Origin: CAVSVP01 sp963731125 | GTDB lineage: Bacteria > Pseudomonadota > Gammaproteobacteria > Competibacterales > Competibacteraceae | Assembly: GCA_963731125.1 (NCBI GenBank) | Contig: CAVSVP010000009.1 | Coordinates: 806,001-870,000 of the forward strand | Length of the DNA: 64,000 nucleotides | Direction: 5' to 3' | Part shown: positions 47,528 through 56,394 of the stretch, one piece after another | Position numbering within the stretch: the stretch's first letter is position 1 | Layout: each line of letters starts with the position of its first letter | Program-made: the position numbers and the translations under genes | The notes under the pieces: generated by a model | The model's input: only the letters and a program-made list of their open reading frames with translations | Told to the model about the DNA's origin: nothing | Databases searched by the model: none

Positions 47528-48305
47528 CAAGGCACTCCTCCATGGTTAGGTACTTCCAAGAGATTCGCAGCAAGTCACCTGAATACTGCAAGATGAAATG
47601 GCCGCCGCGCGCGAGTTTGTCGAGCTGCTGAACTACTTCTTCCCGCGAAATCCCGAAGAGTTTCCAATCGGGTGATTCTAGGATGCTGTTATCGCTGAAC
47701 TCCTTGAAGTGAATTTCATGAGCTAGGAACAACGCCGTTTCTGGCAAAAGCCTGTAAGGCCTGAGTGGTCTAGCGTTCTTCTTCACATCTTCGACGAAAC
47801 CAAAATCCGCAAGGGTTCCTGTTAAATAACGCGCAACCCGTAGCTTCATTATGTCCGACCAAGGGGGTGAGATACGGCCGTCGGCCTTGGCGTGCTCGAT
47901 AAACTCCTCTGCATCCGATCGACTTATGGTGTCGGCACCGGCTGAGTATTGTCCCCAATATACTTCGGCGATGAAATCGCGTAGTATGACGTGAAGCCGC
48001 GCTGTGTAGACCAGCATAATCTGGCGAACTACGGCGGAATCTGCCTGCTGCTCTACGAGATACTTGAGATATCTCGCTGGAGCTCCGTCATCGACAAAAT
48101 AACGGCGCACAAAAACCCGTTGCACGAGATCCCGAGTACGGACGGCTGTAGAACGACCCAAAACACCTTCATTGAGAATCTTCTGCGCGAGCACTTCAGG
48201 AACCATTCCGGATTCCCAAACCTGAAGCAAGCTAAGCGTTTCGGCCACCGCACCCTGCCCCTTGGAGAGTTCTGTCGTATAAACACCACTTTTTTCCGTA
48301 TTCAT
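47508..48305 (-). CDS. brxA: BREX protein BrxA (DUF1819)
   Basis: BrxA is a small DNA-binding core protein of BREX types I and related. The 265-residue product is slightly longer than the common 200-250. DUF1819 blocks are ETLSLLQVWESGMVPEVLAQK near the start, RYFVDDGAPARYLKYLVEQQ, LMLVYTARLHVILRDFIAEVYW (with I for L at the start) and ARPLRPYRLLPETALFLAHEIH. Its ATG overlaps the stop of the upstream gene by the ATGA arrangement. The gene is intact. Confidence 0.9.
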   Translation of the reverse strand: MNTEKSGVYTTELSKGQGAVAETLSLLQVWESGMVPEVLAQKILNEGVLGRSTAVRTRDLVQRVFVRRYFVDDGAPARYLKYLVEQQADSAVVRQIMLVYTARLHVILRDFIAEVYWGQYSAGADTISRSDAEEFIEHAKADGRISPPWSDIMKLRVARYLTGTLADFGFVEDVKKNARPLRPYRLLPETALFLAHEIHFKEFSDNSILESPDWKLFGISREEVVQQLDKLARGGHFILQYSGDLLRISWKYLTMEECLDAIARK

Positions 48306-48826
48306 TCTGCTGTGAAGTAAGGAAAGGTCTGGTGCCCCCGCGCGAAGGCATCAAGGTAATACGCTGCGACTTTTCGCAGGGACAGGCAATGGGTAAGCTG
48401 GCCGAGCCCTGCAACGCGAACTGGACCTTGGCTTCCTGCACCTTCGCTGTTCGCGATTTCACCGAGTTTCTCCAGGGCATTCTCCTGCCCAGAAATCAGA
48501 TCGGCAAAGCTATTTTCTGACTCAGCGGCCAGCGCTGCATAAATATCTTGCTCAAGCGCATGCGGCAGTCGAAATAGGTGGAAGACGCCGCTCCGGCCAA
48601 TGCGTTGATCATGCAGTTCTTTCGCTGCTTGTGAAACCGATCCCACCCCTGCGGATAGAACAGTTCTAGGAAAGTTGAATTCAAGAAAACGACGACCGGT
48701 AGGTGAAAGGAAGGAGGTGGACCACCAACCATACTGATCCTTTTCCCCCAAATACGCGACCAAAACCCGCAGTTTAAGCAAGGGAGTAATGCGATGATGT
48801 TCACTAATCCGATAGCTTGAGGGCAT
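48302..48826 (-). CDS. brxE: BrxE-family protein, first gene of the BREX operon
   Basis: A 174-residue protein with the core LRVLVAYLGEKDQYGWWSTSF, FLEFNFPRTVLSAGVGSVS, HDQRIGRSGVFHLFRLP and a C-terminal helical end. Size, sequence character and position directly before brxA fit BrxE, a small protein described from type VI BREX loci; its function is unknown to me. TTAGGAAG lies before the ATG. The operon promoter should lie in the 150 bases upstream, before the tRNA-Pro gene. BrxE together with BrxL is unusual for the standard BREX types. The name rests on recall of the family pattern. Confidence 0.68.
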   Translation of the reverse strand: MPSSYRISEHHRITPLLKLRVLVAYLGEKDQYGWWSTSFLSPTGRRFLEFNFPRTVLSAGVGSVSQAAKELHDQRIGRSGVFHLFRLPHALEQDIYAALAAESENSFADLISGQENALEKLGEIANSEGAGSQGPVRVAGLGQLTHCLSLRKVAAYYLDAFARGHQTFPYFTAE

Positions 48827-48912
48827 CTTCCTAACAAAACCTCACGCATTTTTGACTTGTAATCCACAGGGGTTCGACAGGTAACCGTTAAGGCCTATGA
48901 AAACCTGGGATT

Positions 48913-48934
48913 TGGTCCCCCATTGGTCCCCCAG
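48913..48934. repeat. two tandem TTGGTCCCCCA repeats
   Basis: The 11-base unit TTGGTCCCCCA occurs twice back to back in the gap between brxE and the tRNA-Pro terminator. It may belong to an attachment region, since sequences like this are common next to tRNA-integrated elements, but no integrase copy is next to it. Confidence 0.4.
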
Positions 48935-48945
48935 TTTTGTTTAAG

Positions 48946-48970
48946 GGCTTAGATGTTTTATCTAAGCCCC
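48946..48970 (-). terminator. terminator hairpin of tRNA-Pro
   Basis: A perfect 10-bp stem (GGGCTTAGAT / ATCTAAGCCC) with loop GTTTT lies 9 bases after the tRNA 3' end in the direction of tRNA transcription. It is flanked by T/A-rich sequence on both sides, so it may terminate transcription from either strand. Confidence 0.65.
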
Positions 48971-48978
48971 TGTTTTAA

Positions 48979-49056
<78 letters not shown>

Positions 49057-49120
49057 TTAAGAATAATATAAACAATGAAGGCCTTTTATATATTTTATAT
49101 TATCTGAATATGCGAGAAAT

Positions 49121-49432
49121 TCAAATCTTGTTTCTTTCTTTTTCTCCCTCTAAGGCGTCTACTCGTGCCTTGAGTTTTTGGCCGGGCCGAAAGGTGACCA
49201 CCCGCCGGGCGGTGATGGGAATTTCCTCGCCGGTTTTAGGATTTCTTCCAGGGCGCTCATTTTTATCTCGCAAATCAAAGTTACCAAAGCCTGACAATTT
49301 AACTTGTTCCCCCCGTTGCAAAGCTGCACGAATTTCTTCGAAAAAGAGTTCCACCAGTTCTTTAGCCTCGCGCTTGTTAAGGCCTAGTTCCTCAAAAAGA
49401 CGTTCAGCCATGTCAGCTTTTGTTAGTGCCAT
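49121..49432 (-). CDS. ihfA: integration host factor subunit alpha
   Basis: IHF-alpha is a nucleoid protein that bends DNA as a heterodimer with IHF-beta. The 103-residue product has the HU/IHF fold: MALTKADMAERLFEELGLNK, QVKLSGFGNFDLRDKNERPG with the beta-arm, and RNPKTGEEIPITARRVVTFRPG. The final tail is typical of IHF-alpha. It starts 5 bases after pheT, the usual order, and is probably co-transcribed. Confidence 0.95.
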   Translation of the reverse strand: MALTKADMAERLFEELGLNKREAKELVELFFEEIRAALQRGEQVKLSGFGNFDLRDKNERPGRNPKTGEEIPITARRVVTFRPGQKLKARVDALEGEKERNKI

Positions 49433-49437
49433 ATCTT

Positions 49438-51816
49438 CTAAACCCTGAGCGTTGCACCGAACTGTTGCTCCAGCCCGGCTAAAATTTTCGAAATAATATT
49501 ATCCACTTCAAGGTCGGTAAGATTGCGTGAAAAATCTTGTAAAATCAAGCCAAAAGCTATACTTTTCCGATCTTTGGCAACGCCGCTGCCGCGGTAGACA
49601 TCAAACAAGTGAATTTCCCGCAGTAGGGAAGTCCCATGAGAGCGAATACAATCCTCTACGGCCTGAGCTGATACGGTTTCATCAACGACAATGGCAATAT
49701 CGCGTCGGCTGGCCGGAAATTTGGATAATTCGGTAAACTGCGGTATCCGGGCATCCTGAAGTCCAGCAACGCGTAACTCAAAAACAAAGACTTTATTCTC
49801 CAGATCTAGCGAGCGTTCTACTGCTGGATGCAACGCTCCGATCCAACCCACTGGGTTACCCTCGCGTTCGATGCGTGCCGCCTGTCCAGGGTGAAGGGCC
49901 GGATGCTGCATTGCTTTGAAAATAAATGCATCAGGCCGTGCCGTCAGATTTAAGAGGGCCTCCACGTCGGCTTTTAGATCAAAGAAATCTACTGTACGCT
50001 TAGCTGTCCCCCATTGCTCAGGCAATATTTCTCCACATACGGCACCGCCAATACATAGATCCTGGGTCAATTCACTGCCTTCCTGAACAAAAACAAGCCC
50101 GGTTTCAAATAGGCGGATACGCGATTGCTGACGCTTCTGGTTGTGAACGAGAGCCTTAATCAGCCCTGGCCACAGACTCGTACGCATTACCGCCAAATCC
50201 GCTGAGATTGGATTGGCCAGTGTCAGGGGCTTGCGCTTAGGATCCAATGCATTCTGGAAAACCGGATCGACGAAACTGTAGGTAATGGCCTCAGAAAAAC
50301 CCCGTTGCACCAGAGTTTCACATAGCTGGTCCAGGCTTACCTGAGCTTCCGGACATGTCTTAACCTCGAGCCGCGTCAGAGAATGCTGGCTGGGCAACCG
50401 ACTGTAACCGTAGATACGTCCAATTTCCTCGATCAAATCGATTTCTAAGGTAAGGTCAAAACGAAAGGCAGGGGGCACCACCAGCCAATGATTACCCTCG
50501 TCCGCTACCGCCATACCGAGCCGCAACAGAATTTCACTGACTTCTTGCTCTTCGATTGCCAAACCTAACAACCGGTGGATACGCTCAGAACGAAGGCGGA
50601 TGGCCGGTTCTGCCGGTAGATGCTCCGGTGCTACCACCTCAATCACTGGACCTGCTTGACCGCCTGCAATGGTCAATAGCAGGTGCGTTGCCCTCTCCAT
50701 GGCGCGCACTTGTAGCTGCGGATCAACACCTCGCTCGAAACGGTGGGAAGAATCTGTATGCAGACCATGGCGACGCGCACGGCCGGCAATGGCCGTTGGC
50801 GTGAAAAAAGCGCTCTCGAGAAACACATCCCGAGTCATGTCGCTAACGGCGCTCGCCGCACCGCCCATCACGCCCGCCATGGCCAAAGGCCCCTTATGAT
50901 CGGTAATCAAAAGTGTCTCGGGCACTAGCTCTACCCGGCTGCCATCCAGCAATTCCAATGTCTCTCCAGCCATGGCGCGGCGCACGTCGATGCCGCCGAA
51001 CAGCCTGCTCAAGTCAAAAGCATGCATGGGCTGCCCCAATTCCAGCATCACATAGTTGGTGATATCCACCACCGGAATGAGCGGTCGCAAACCTGCACGT
51101 CGCAATCGTTCGCGCATCCAAAGAGGCGTTTCCGCCGTTGGATCAAGTTGACGCACCACCCTCCCCACATAGCGGGGACAGTCTGTAGGAGCGCTTAAAG
51201 TGACAGGAAAGGTGGCATCCAATATCGGCTCCACCGGCTCGGTTGCCACCCAATTCACTTCACACCGATTTAACACACCCACTTCGCGAGCGACGCCGGC
51301 CATTCCCAGGCAATCACCCCGGTTGGGAGTCAGGTCCAGCGTAATGATGGAGTCTTCCAGCCTTAGAAGCTTGCGCAGGTCTTGTCCAGGTGTACTGGAG
51401 GCAGGTAAAGCCAGCAAGCCTTGAGAACTCTCCGCCAATCCTAATTCCTTGGCAGAACACAGCATACCTTGGGAGATGACGCCGCGTAGCTCGGATGCTT
51501 TGATGGTAAGGCCGTTGGGCAACGTTGCTCCTATGAGTGCCGTTGGCGCCAACATATCCACCTGGACGTTGGGTGCACCACAGACAATCTGCAGAAGTTC
51601 TGCCTGACCCACATCGACCCTAGCCACTTGCAGGCGCTCAGCCGCGGGATGTGTAGCCAATTCAACAACGCGTCCAACTACGATGCCTGTACAAGGTGGT
51701 GCGGCTGGTTCAACACTATCTACCTCTAAACCCGCCATTGTCAGCTGCGTTGCCAGTTCGGCGGTAGAGATCGGAGGATCAACCCACTCCCGCAGCCATT
51801 GTTCGCTCACTTTCAT
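49438..51816 (-). CDS. pheT: phenylalanine-tRNA ligase beta subunit
   Basis: The 792-residue subunit carries the tRNA-binding and editing regions of PheRS, which charges tRNA-Phe as an (alpha-beta)2 enzyme in the cytoplasm. It shows the N-terminal EMAP-like tRNA-binding domain (VGRVVELATHPAAERLQVARVDVG), the B3/B4 editing region (TPLWMRERLRRAGLRPLIPVVDITNYVMLELGQPMHAFD split over the pocket), the B5 domain and the C-terminal anticodon-binding ferredoxin fold (PQFTELSKFPASRRDIAIVV). Length is normal. It follows pheS by 98 bases. Confidence 0.95.
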   Translation of the reverse strand: MKVSEQWLREWVDPPISTAELATQLTMAGLEVDSVEPAAPPCTGIVVGRVVELATHPAAERLQVARVDVGQAELLQIVCGAPNVQVDMLAPTALIGATLPNGLTIKASELRGVISQGMLCSAKELGLAESSQGLLALPASSTPGQDLRKLLRLEDSIITLDLTPNRGDCLGMAGVAREVGVLNRCEVNWVATEPVEPILDATFPVTLSAPTDCPRYVGRVVRQLDPTAETPLWMRERLRRAGLRPLIPVVDITNYVMLELGQPMHAFDLSRLFGGIDVRRAMAGETLELLDGSRVELVPETLLITDHKGPLAMAGVMGGAASAVSDMTRDVFLESAFFTPTAIAGRARRHGLHTDSSHRFERGVDPQLQVRAMERATHLLLTIAGGQAGPVIEVVAPEHLPAEPAIRLRSERIHRLLGLAIEEQEVSEILLRLGMAVADEGNHWLVVPPAFRFDLTLEIDLIEEIGRIYGYSRLPSQHSLTRLEVKTCPEAQVSLDQLCETLVQRGFSEAITYSFVDPVFQNALDPKRKPLTLANPISADLAVMRTSLWPGLIKALVHNQKRQQSRIRLFETGLVFVQEGSELTQDLCIGGAVCGEILPEQWGTAKRTVDFFDLKADVEALLNLTARPDAFIFKAMQHPALHPGQAARIEREGNPVGWIGALHPAVERSLDLENKVFVFELRVAGLQDARIPQFTELSKFPASRRDIAIVVDETVSAQAVEDCIRSHGTSLLREIHLFDVYRGSGVAKDRKSIAFGLILQDFSRNLTDLEVDNIISKILAGLEQQFGATLRV

Positions 51817-51914
51817 GAATACGCCTCAATCTGGGATTATCCTCTCGCAGTAGGGAGAAGGGAGAAACTGTCTGGTCAAGCGTGCTTGAATTGGGTGGGA
51901 GCTTTAGAAAGCTG

Positions 51915-52934
51915 TCAATGAAACTGTCTGAGAAAGCGTAGGTCATTCTCAAAAAAAATGCGCAGGTCGTCTACCCCATAGCGCAACATAGCTAGGCGCT
52001 CTACTCCCATTCCAAACGCATAACCGGTGTAGCGCTCGCTATCGATACCTACGTGGTGAAACACCTGAGGATGTACCATGCCACAGCCGAGCACCTCCAG
52101 CCAGCCAGTACGGCTGCACACTCGGCAGCCCTGACCACCGCACATAACACACTGGATGTCCACCTCGGCTGAAGGCTCGGTAAATGGGAAGTAAGAGGGT
52201 CGAAAACGAACCTGTAAGTCCCATCGCTCAAAGAAGCTGCGCAAGAAATCGTCCAGCATTCCCTTAAGATCTGCAAAACTCACCCACTCATCGACAAACA
52301 AGCCTTCGACCTGATGGAACATAGGGGTATGGGTGAGATCAGAATCACAACGATAGACACGCCCAAGGGCAATAATACGCAGCGGCGGCGCCTGCCTTTC
52401 CATAGTGCGAATCTGCACATTAGAAGTGTGCGTTCGCAATAAGGTGTGAGCATCAAAGTAGAAGGTATCGTGCATCGCCCGAGCCGGGTGATGGGCGGGC
52501 ATATTGAGCGCTTCAAAATTATGAAAATCGTCTTCGATTTCCGGGCCCTCTGCCACTGTAAAGCCCACTTGACTAAAAAGCGTTTCGATGCGCCTCAAAG
52601 TCCGGGTGATGGGATGCAATCCACCGGGTCTTTGTCCTCGTCCCGGCAAAGTGACATCAATAGTCTCAGTTTGTAACTGTGTATCCAGTTGCGCAGCCTG
52701 CAGTACGGCTCGACGCGCTTCGATAGCCGATTGAATTTCCTGTTTGGCTTCGTTAATGGCCTGACCGGCTTGGGGACGTTGCTCTACAGGCAACTTTCCC
52801 AGCTGTTTGAGACGTTCCGTTAGCACACCCTTTTTACCCAGATAGTAAACTCGAAGCTGTTCCAACTTGCTTATATCGTCGGTTTGCGCCAAGGCAAGCT
52901 GCGCTTTATGAACGAGTTCTACCAACTCTTGCAA
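51915..52934 (-). CDS. pheS: phenylalanine-tRNA ligase alpha subunit
   Basis: This is the catalytic subunit of PheRS (class II aminoacyl-tRNA synthetase). The 339-residue product has an N-terminal coiled coil (LEQLRVYYLGKKGVLTERLK), motif 1 (GRGQRPGGLHPITRTLRRIE), motif 2 (RTHTSNVQIRTMERQAPPLR; the family TxHTS) and motif 3 (GYAFGMGVERLAMLRYGVDD). The open frame starts with TTG at 52932-52934. AGGAGG lies 9 bases upstream, and no in-frame ATG with a ribosome site exists, so TTG is the likely start. A hairpin upstream may regulate it. Confidence 0.93.
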   Translation of the reverse strand: MQELVELVHKAQLALAQTDDISKLEQLRVYYLGKKGVLTERLKQLGKLPVEQRPQAGQAINEAKQEIQSAIEARRAVLQAAQLDTQLQTETIDVTLPGRGQRPGGLHPITRTLRRIETLFSQVGFTVAEGPEIEDDFHNFEALNMPAHHPARAMHDTFYFDAHTLLRTHTSNVQIRTMERQAPPLRIIALGRVYRCDSDLTHTPMFHQVEGLFVDEWVSFADLKGMLDDFLRSFFERWDLQVRFRPSYFPFTEPSAEVDIQCVMCGGQGCRVCSRTGWLEVLGCGMVHPQVFHHVGIDSERYTGYAFGMGVERLAMLRYGVDDLRIFFENDLRFLRQFH

Positions 52935-53023
52935 AATTGCATTCCTCCTGCTTCCCCTGTTACAGTTGAAGCATCCATTTCGCCAGGTTTTCCGGTAAAA
53001 ATAGGCAATTTAAGTGGAAAACT

Positions 53024-53071
53024 TCAAAAAGGGAACGGCGAATTGCCTTTCCCTTTTTCGGCAAAAGGCAC
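53024..53071 (-). promoter_or_regulatory. possible pheS leader: short Phe-rich ORF with terminator hairpin
   Basis: On the gene strand a GTG-start frame of 15 codons (ending at 53024) encodes VPFAEKGKGNSPFPF. It is followed by, and overlaps, a hairpin with a 10-bp stem (AAAAAGGGAA at 53026-53035 pairing with TTCCCTTTTT at 53049-53058) and T-rich ends. In enteric bacteria the pheST operon is controlled by attenuation with a Phe-rich leader peptide (PheM). The ribosome site is weak and the number of Phe codons is three, so the leader reading is tentative; the hairpin itself is certain. Confidence 0.45.
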
Positions 53072-53106
53072 CCGCCTAGGGTATTACACTCTTCGGCCGA
53101 GCGAGA

Positions 53107-53469
53107 TTACGCTGCATTGAGAGCAGCCTTCGCTTTCTCCGCCAAGGTGGCAAAAGTGGATTTATCACGCACGGCCAGATCCGCCAGAACTTTACGATCG
53201 ATCTCGATGGCAGCCTTTTTTAACCCATTAATCATGCGGCTATACGACAGCCCACACTCATGGGCCGCCGCATTAATGCGGACAATCCAAAGGGCTCGAA
53301 ACTGCCGCTTGCGCTGCCGACGATCACGATAGGCGTATTGACCCGCCTTGATAACGGCCTGTTTGGCAACGCGATAAACCTTGCGGCGCGCACCATAGTA
53401 ACCCTTGGCCTTTTGCAGGACTTTTTTATGACGCGCGTGGGCGGTAACGCCACGTTTCACTCGGGGCAT
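53107..53469 (-). CDS. rplT: 50S ribosomal protein L20
   Basis: L20 binds 23S rRNA early in large-subunit assembly and represses its own operon by binding the infC-rpmI leader. The 120-residue product from MPRVKRGVTAHARHKKVLQK is standard: GYYGARRKVYRVAKQAVIKAG, RDRRQRKRQFRALWIVRIN and ECGLSYSRMINGLKKAAIEI. I chose the ATG at 53467-53469; the frame opens further upstream. It lies 30 bases after rpmI. Confidence 0.97.
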   Translation of the reverse strand: MPRVKRGVTAHARHKKVLQKAKGYYGARRKVYRVAKQAVIKAGQYAYRDRRQRKRQFRALWIVRINAAAHECGLSYSRMINGLKKAAIEIDRKVLADLAVRDKSTFATLAEKAKAALNAA

Positions 53470-53499
53470 ACTGAAAAACCTCTCAGCGTTCCAAAACAA

Positions 53500-53697
53500 T
53501 TAATCGTAGGGCACCATACGCCGTACCAGCGGCACATCGGGCTTGGATAACATGGTCGTGCCACGCAGCTGACGCTTACGTTTAGCAGACTTTTTGGTCA
53601 GGATGTGCCGGGCATGGGAATAAGAACGCTTATAACCACCAGACCCGGTGCGGCTAAAGCGTTTGGCCGCGCCGCGATTGGTTTTTAACTTAGGCAT
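53500..53697 (-). CDS. rpmI: 50S ribosomal protein L35
   Basis: The product is a 65-residue basic ribosomal protein. Typical sequence is MPKLKTNRGAAKRFSRTGSG, HARHILTKKSAKRKRQLRGT and a final VRRMVPY. It is in the conserved infC-rpmI-rplT order. The 103-base gap to infC is the place where L20 autoregulation structures occur in enterics. Confidence 0.97.
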   Translation of the reverse strand: MPKLKTNRGAAKRFSRTGSGGYKRSYSHARHILTKKSAKRKRQLRGTTMLSKPDVPLVRRMVPYD

Positions 53698-53800
53698 ACG
53701 AAAACTCCGTATTAATCATTCATTACCTGCAGGGCGACTTGCAGCGCAAAACAAAACCTTTAGCCTAACTGCTTCAGGCCAGATAACACTACCTTAAAAA

Positions 53801-54325
53801 TTACTTTTTCTTGGCAGGTCCAATAACCATGACCATCTGACGCCCTTCCATGCGAGGGCGCTGTTCTACCGCGCCGTGTTCTTCAAGATCTGCTTCAATA
53901 CGCTGTAGAAGCTTTAGCCCCAGACCCTGGTGAGCCATTTCCCGCCCGCGAAAACGCAGAGTTACTTTGGCTTTGTCACCGTCGTTTAGGAAACGTATCA
54001 GGTTGCGCAGTTTGACCTGATAATCCCCTTCGTCCGTACCTGGACGAAATTTCACCTCCTTGACCTGCATTTGTTTTTGCTTCTTCTTTGCTTCCTGCTG
54101 CTTCTTGCTCTGCTCAAACCGGTATTTGCCGTAGTCCATGATCCGGCAAACTGGCGGTTTGGCACTGGGAGAGACCTCAACTAAATCTAATTCCGCTTCT
54201 TCAGCAATTTGCTTAGCCTGGACCAATGGGACAATGCCCATTTGTCTGCCGTCCTGATCGATCAGGCGCACTTCACGTCCGGTGATTTCATCGTTAAGCC
54301 GGGTTTCAGTGTTAACGGCGATAAT
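53801..54325 (-). CDS. infC: translation initiation factor IF-3 with AUU start
   Basis: IF-3 prevents subunit association and proofreads the start codon. The usual computer start (GTG at 54271) would remove the conserved N-terminus. From ATT at 54323-54325 the frame reads IIAVNTETRLNDEITGREVR and the full 174-residue protein with the linker-helix KYRFEQSKKQQEAKKKQKQ and C-terminal domain KEVKFRPGTDEGDYQVKLRN. GGAGG lies 5 bases before the ATT. The rare AUU start is known to let IF-3 repress its own translation. It begins 11 bases after the thrS stop. Confidence 0.95.
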   Translation of the reverse strand: MIAVNTETRLNDEITGREVRLIDQDGRQMGIVPLVQAKQIAEEAELDLVEVSPSAKPPVCRIMDYGKYRFEQSKKQQEAKKKQKQMQVKEVKFRPGTDEGDYQVKLRNLIRFLNDGDKAKVTLRFRGREMAHQGLGLKLLQRIEADLEEHGAVEQRPRMEGRQMVMVIGPAKKK

Positions 54326-54336
54326 TCAGTCCTCCA

Positions 54337-56259
54337 CTATTCTAATAGGGTATGGCCACGATTTTTGATGTCGACAGAGAGACGTTTTACAAACGTCTGT
54401 AAATTCATGGCGCCTAGATCTTTACCACTGCGCGTACGGACTGCCACGTTATTAGCTGCTACTTCCCGGTCCCCAACAACCAACAAGTAAGGTACGCGCT
54501 GTAGGGTATGCTCTCGAATTTTATAGCCGATTTTCTCGTTTCTCAAGTCCACTTTAACCCGGAAGCCTTGTTGTGCAAGGCATTTTTCCACATGGAACGC
54601 GTAAGCAAGCTGCTGATCAGTAATATTCATAACCACAGCCTGGATAGGAGCGAGCCAAGTGGGGAAAGCACCTGCATGATGCTCGATGAGAATTCCGATA
54701 AAGCGTTCTAGAGAACCAAGAATGGCTCGATGCAACATGACCGGCACTTTTTTGCTGCCGTCCTCGGCAACATAGCTGGCATCTAATCGGCCTGGCATGG
54801 AAAAATCCACCTGAATAGTGCCGCACTGCCAAATGCGCTCGAGACAATCACGCAACGAAAAGTCGATTTTTGGACCGTAGAAAGCTCCTTCACCTGGCTG
54901 CAATGTCCAGCGCAAGCCCTTTTGGTTAAGGGCGAGTTCCAAAGCCTTTTCGGCCTTATCCCAGATCTCGTCGTTGCCGACTCGCTGTACAGGCCGAGTG
55001 GATAATGCAATGCCAATCTCCTGAAAACCAAAATCAGCGTAAACTTTGAACAGCATATCGATAAAGGCCGACACCTCATCCTGAAGTTGTTCTTCCGTAC
55101 AGAAAATATGTGCGTCATCCTGAACAAAATTACGCACCCGCATGAGACCATGCAAGGCACCGGAGAGTTCATTGCGATGACAAGAGCCAAATTCTGCCAG
55201 GCGCAGTGGGAGATCGCGATAACTCTTCAAACCCTGATTATAAATTTGAATATGACAGGGGCAGTTCATCGGTTTAAGAGCAAAGTCCCGATTTTCGGAG
55301 TACGTTGTAAAGATTTCGTCGTGAAACTTGTCCCAATGTCCGGATTTTTCCCAAAGGCTGCGCGCTACGACCTGGGGAGTGTGAACTTCCTGATAACCAT
55401 GCTCGCGCAGCAGTTGACGAATGTAGTTTTGAATTGTCAGATAGATACGCCAGCCGTTGTCGTGCCAGAATACCATGCCTGGCGCTTCTTCCTGAACATG
55501 AAACAGATCCAAAGCCTTAGCGATCCGGCGGTGATCCCGTCTTTCCGCTTCTTCCAAATGTTGTAAATAAGCCTTTAACGCCTTTCTGTCGGCCCAAGCG
55601 GTACCGTAAATGCGTTGCAGCATTTCATTGTTGGAATTTCCCCGCCAATAGGCTCCTGCCACTTTCATCAGCTTAAAAGCCTTGAGTTTGCCGGTGGAAG
55701 GCACATGCGGTCCACGGCATAGGTCGATGAAATCGCCCTGACGGTACAGGGAGATGGTTTCCTCATCGGGGATAGCCGCAATAATTTGTGCCTTGTACTC
55801 CTCGTCCATTTCCTGAAAAAATGCCACTGCCTCGTCGCGCGGCATCACTAGGCGGGTTACCGGAATATCTTCGGCAGATAAGTCTTTCATGCGGGCTTCA
55901 ATGGCCTGCAAATCCTCAGGCGTAAAGGGCCGTTCAAAAGCAAAATCATAGTAAAAACCGTTTTCAATAACCGGACCGATCGTTACCTGGGCACTGGGAA
56001 AGAGTTGCTTGACGGCGTGGGCCAGCAGATGGGCGGTGGAGTGACGGATAACTTCCAGGCCCTCGGGATCCTGCGGCGTCACAATGGCCAGAGTCGTATC
56101 CTGGTCGATTACATAGGCAGTATCGACCAAGGTATTGTCCACCTTACCAGCCACAGCGGCCTGGGCTAAGCCCGAACCAATAGTGGCTGCTACGTCGCGA
56201 ACGCTCACAGGCCCATCGAACGACTTTCGACTACCATCGGGAAGAGTGATTACCGGCAT
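54337..56259 (-). CDS. thrS: threonine-tRNA ligase
   Basis: ThrRS is a class II synthetase charging tRNA-Thr in the cytoplasm, with editing of serine. The 640-residue product has the TGS domain (MPVITLPDGSRKSFDGPVS), the editing domain with HSTAHLLAHAVKQLFPSAQV, then the catalytic core (VHTPQVVARSLWEKSGHWDK, motif 2 ELSGALHGLMRVRNFVQDDA, motif 3 AILGSLERFIGILIEHHAG) and the anticodon-binding domain (KVDLRNEKIGYKIREHTLQR). Length is normal. The region upstream contains an imperfect hairpin (56,320-56,370) that might form part of a leader. Confidence 0.97.
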   Translation of the reverse strand: MPVITLPDGSRKSFDGPVSVRDVAATIGSGLAQAAVAGKVDNTLVDTAYVIDQDTTLAIVTPQDPEGLEVIRHSTAHLLAHAVKQLFPSAQVTIGPVIENGFYYDFAFERPFTPEDLQAIEARMKDLSAEDIPVTRLVMPRDEAVAFFQEMDEEYKAQIIAAIPDEETISLYRQGDFIDLCRGPHVPSTGKLKAFKLMKVAGAYWRGNSNNEMLQRIYGTAWADRKALKAYLQHLEEAERRDHRRIAKALDLFHVQEEAPGMVFWHDNGWRIYLTIQNYIRQLLREHGYQEVHTPQVVARSLWEKSGHWDKFHDEIFTTYSENRDFALKPMNCPCHIQIYNQGLKSYRDLPLRLAEFGSCHRNELSGALHGLMRVRNFVQDDAHIFCTEEQLQDEVSAFIDMLFKVYADFGFQEIGIALSTRPVQRVGNDEIWDKAEKALELALNQKGLRWTLQPGEGAFYGPKIDFSLRDCLERIWQCGTIQVDFSMPGRLDASYVAEDGSKKVPVMLHRAILGSLERFIGILIEHHAGAFPTWLAPIQAVVMNITDQQLAYAFHVEKCLAQQGFRVKVDLRNEKIGYKIREHTLQRVPYLLVVGDREVAANNVAVRTRSGKDLGAMNLQTFVKRLSVDIKNRGHTLLE

Positions 56260-56394
56260 CGTTTCACTTCTCTATCCGCTAAGGGTAAAACAATCAAAAT
56301 ACTGGGACAAAAATAAATGATAAAGGGCGAACCGCGGTTACCTTCTTTGGGAAGGAACGGTACGCCCTTGGAAATACACACTTCAAGACAAGCT

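Noticed and set aside
56320..56370. T-box-like sequence AGGGCGAACCGCGG on the plus strand
   Set aside because: It resembles the T-box motif but points away from thrS, with tRNA-Val on the other strand and no plus-strand synthetase gene downstream.
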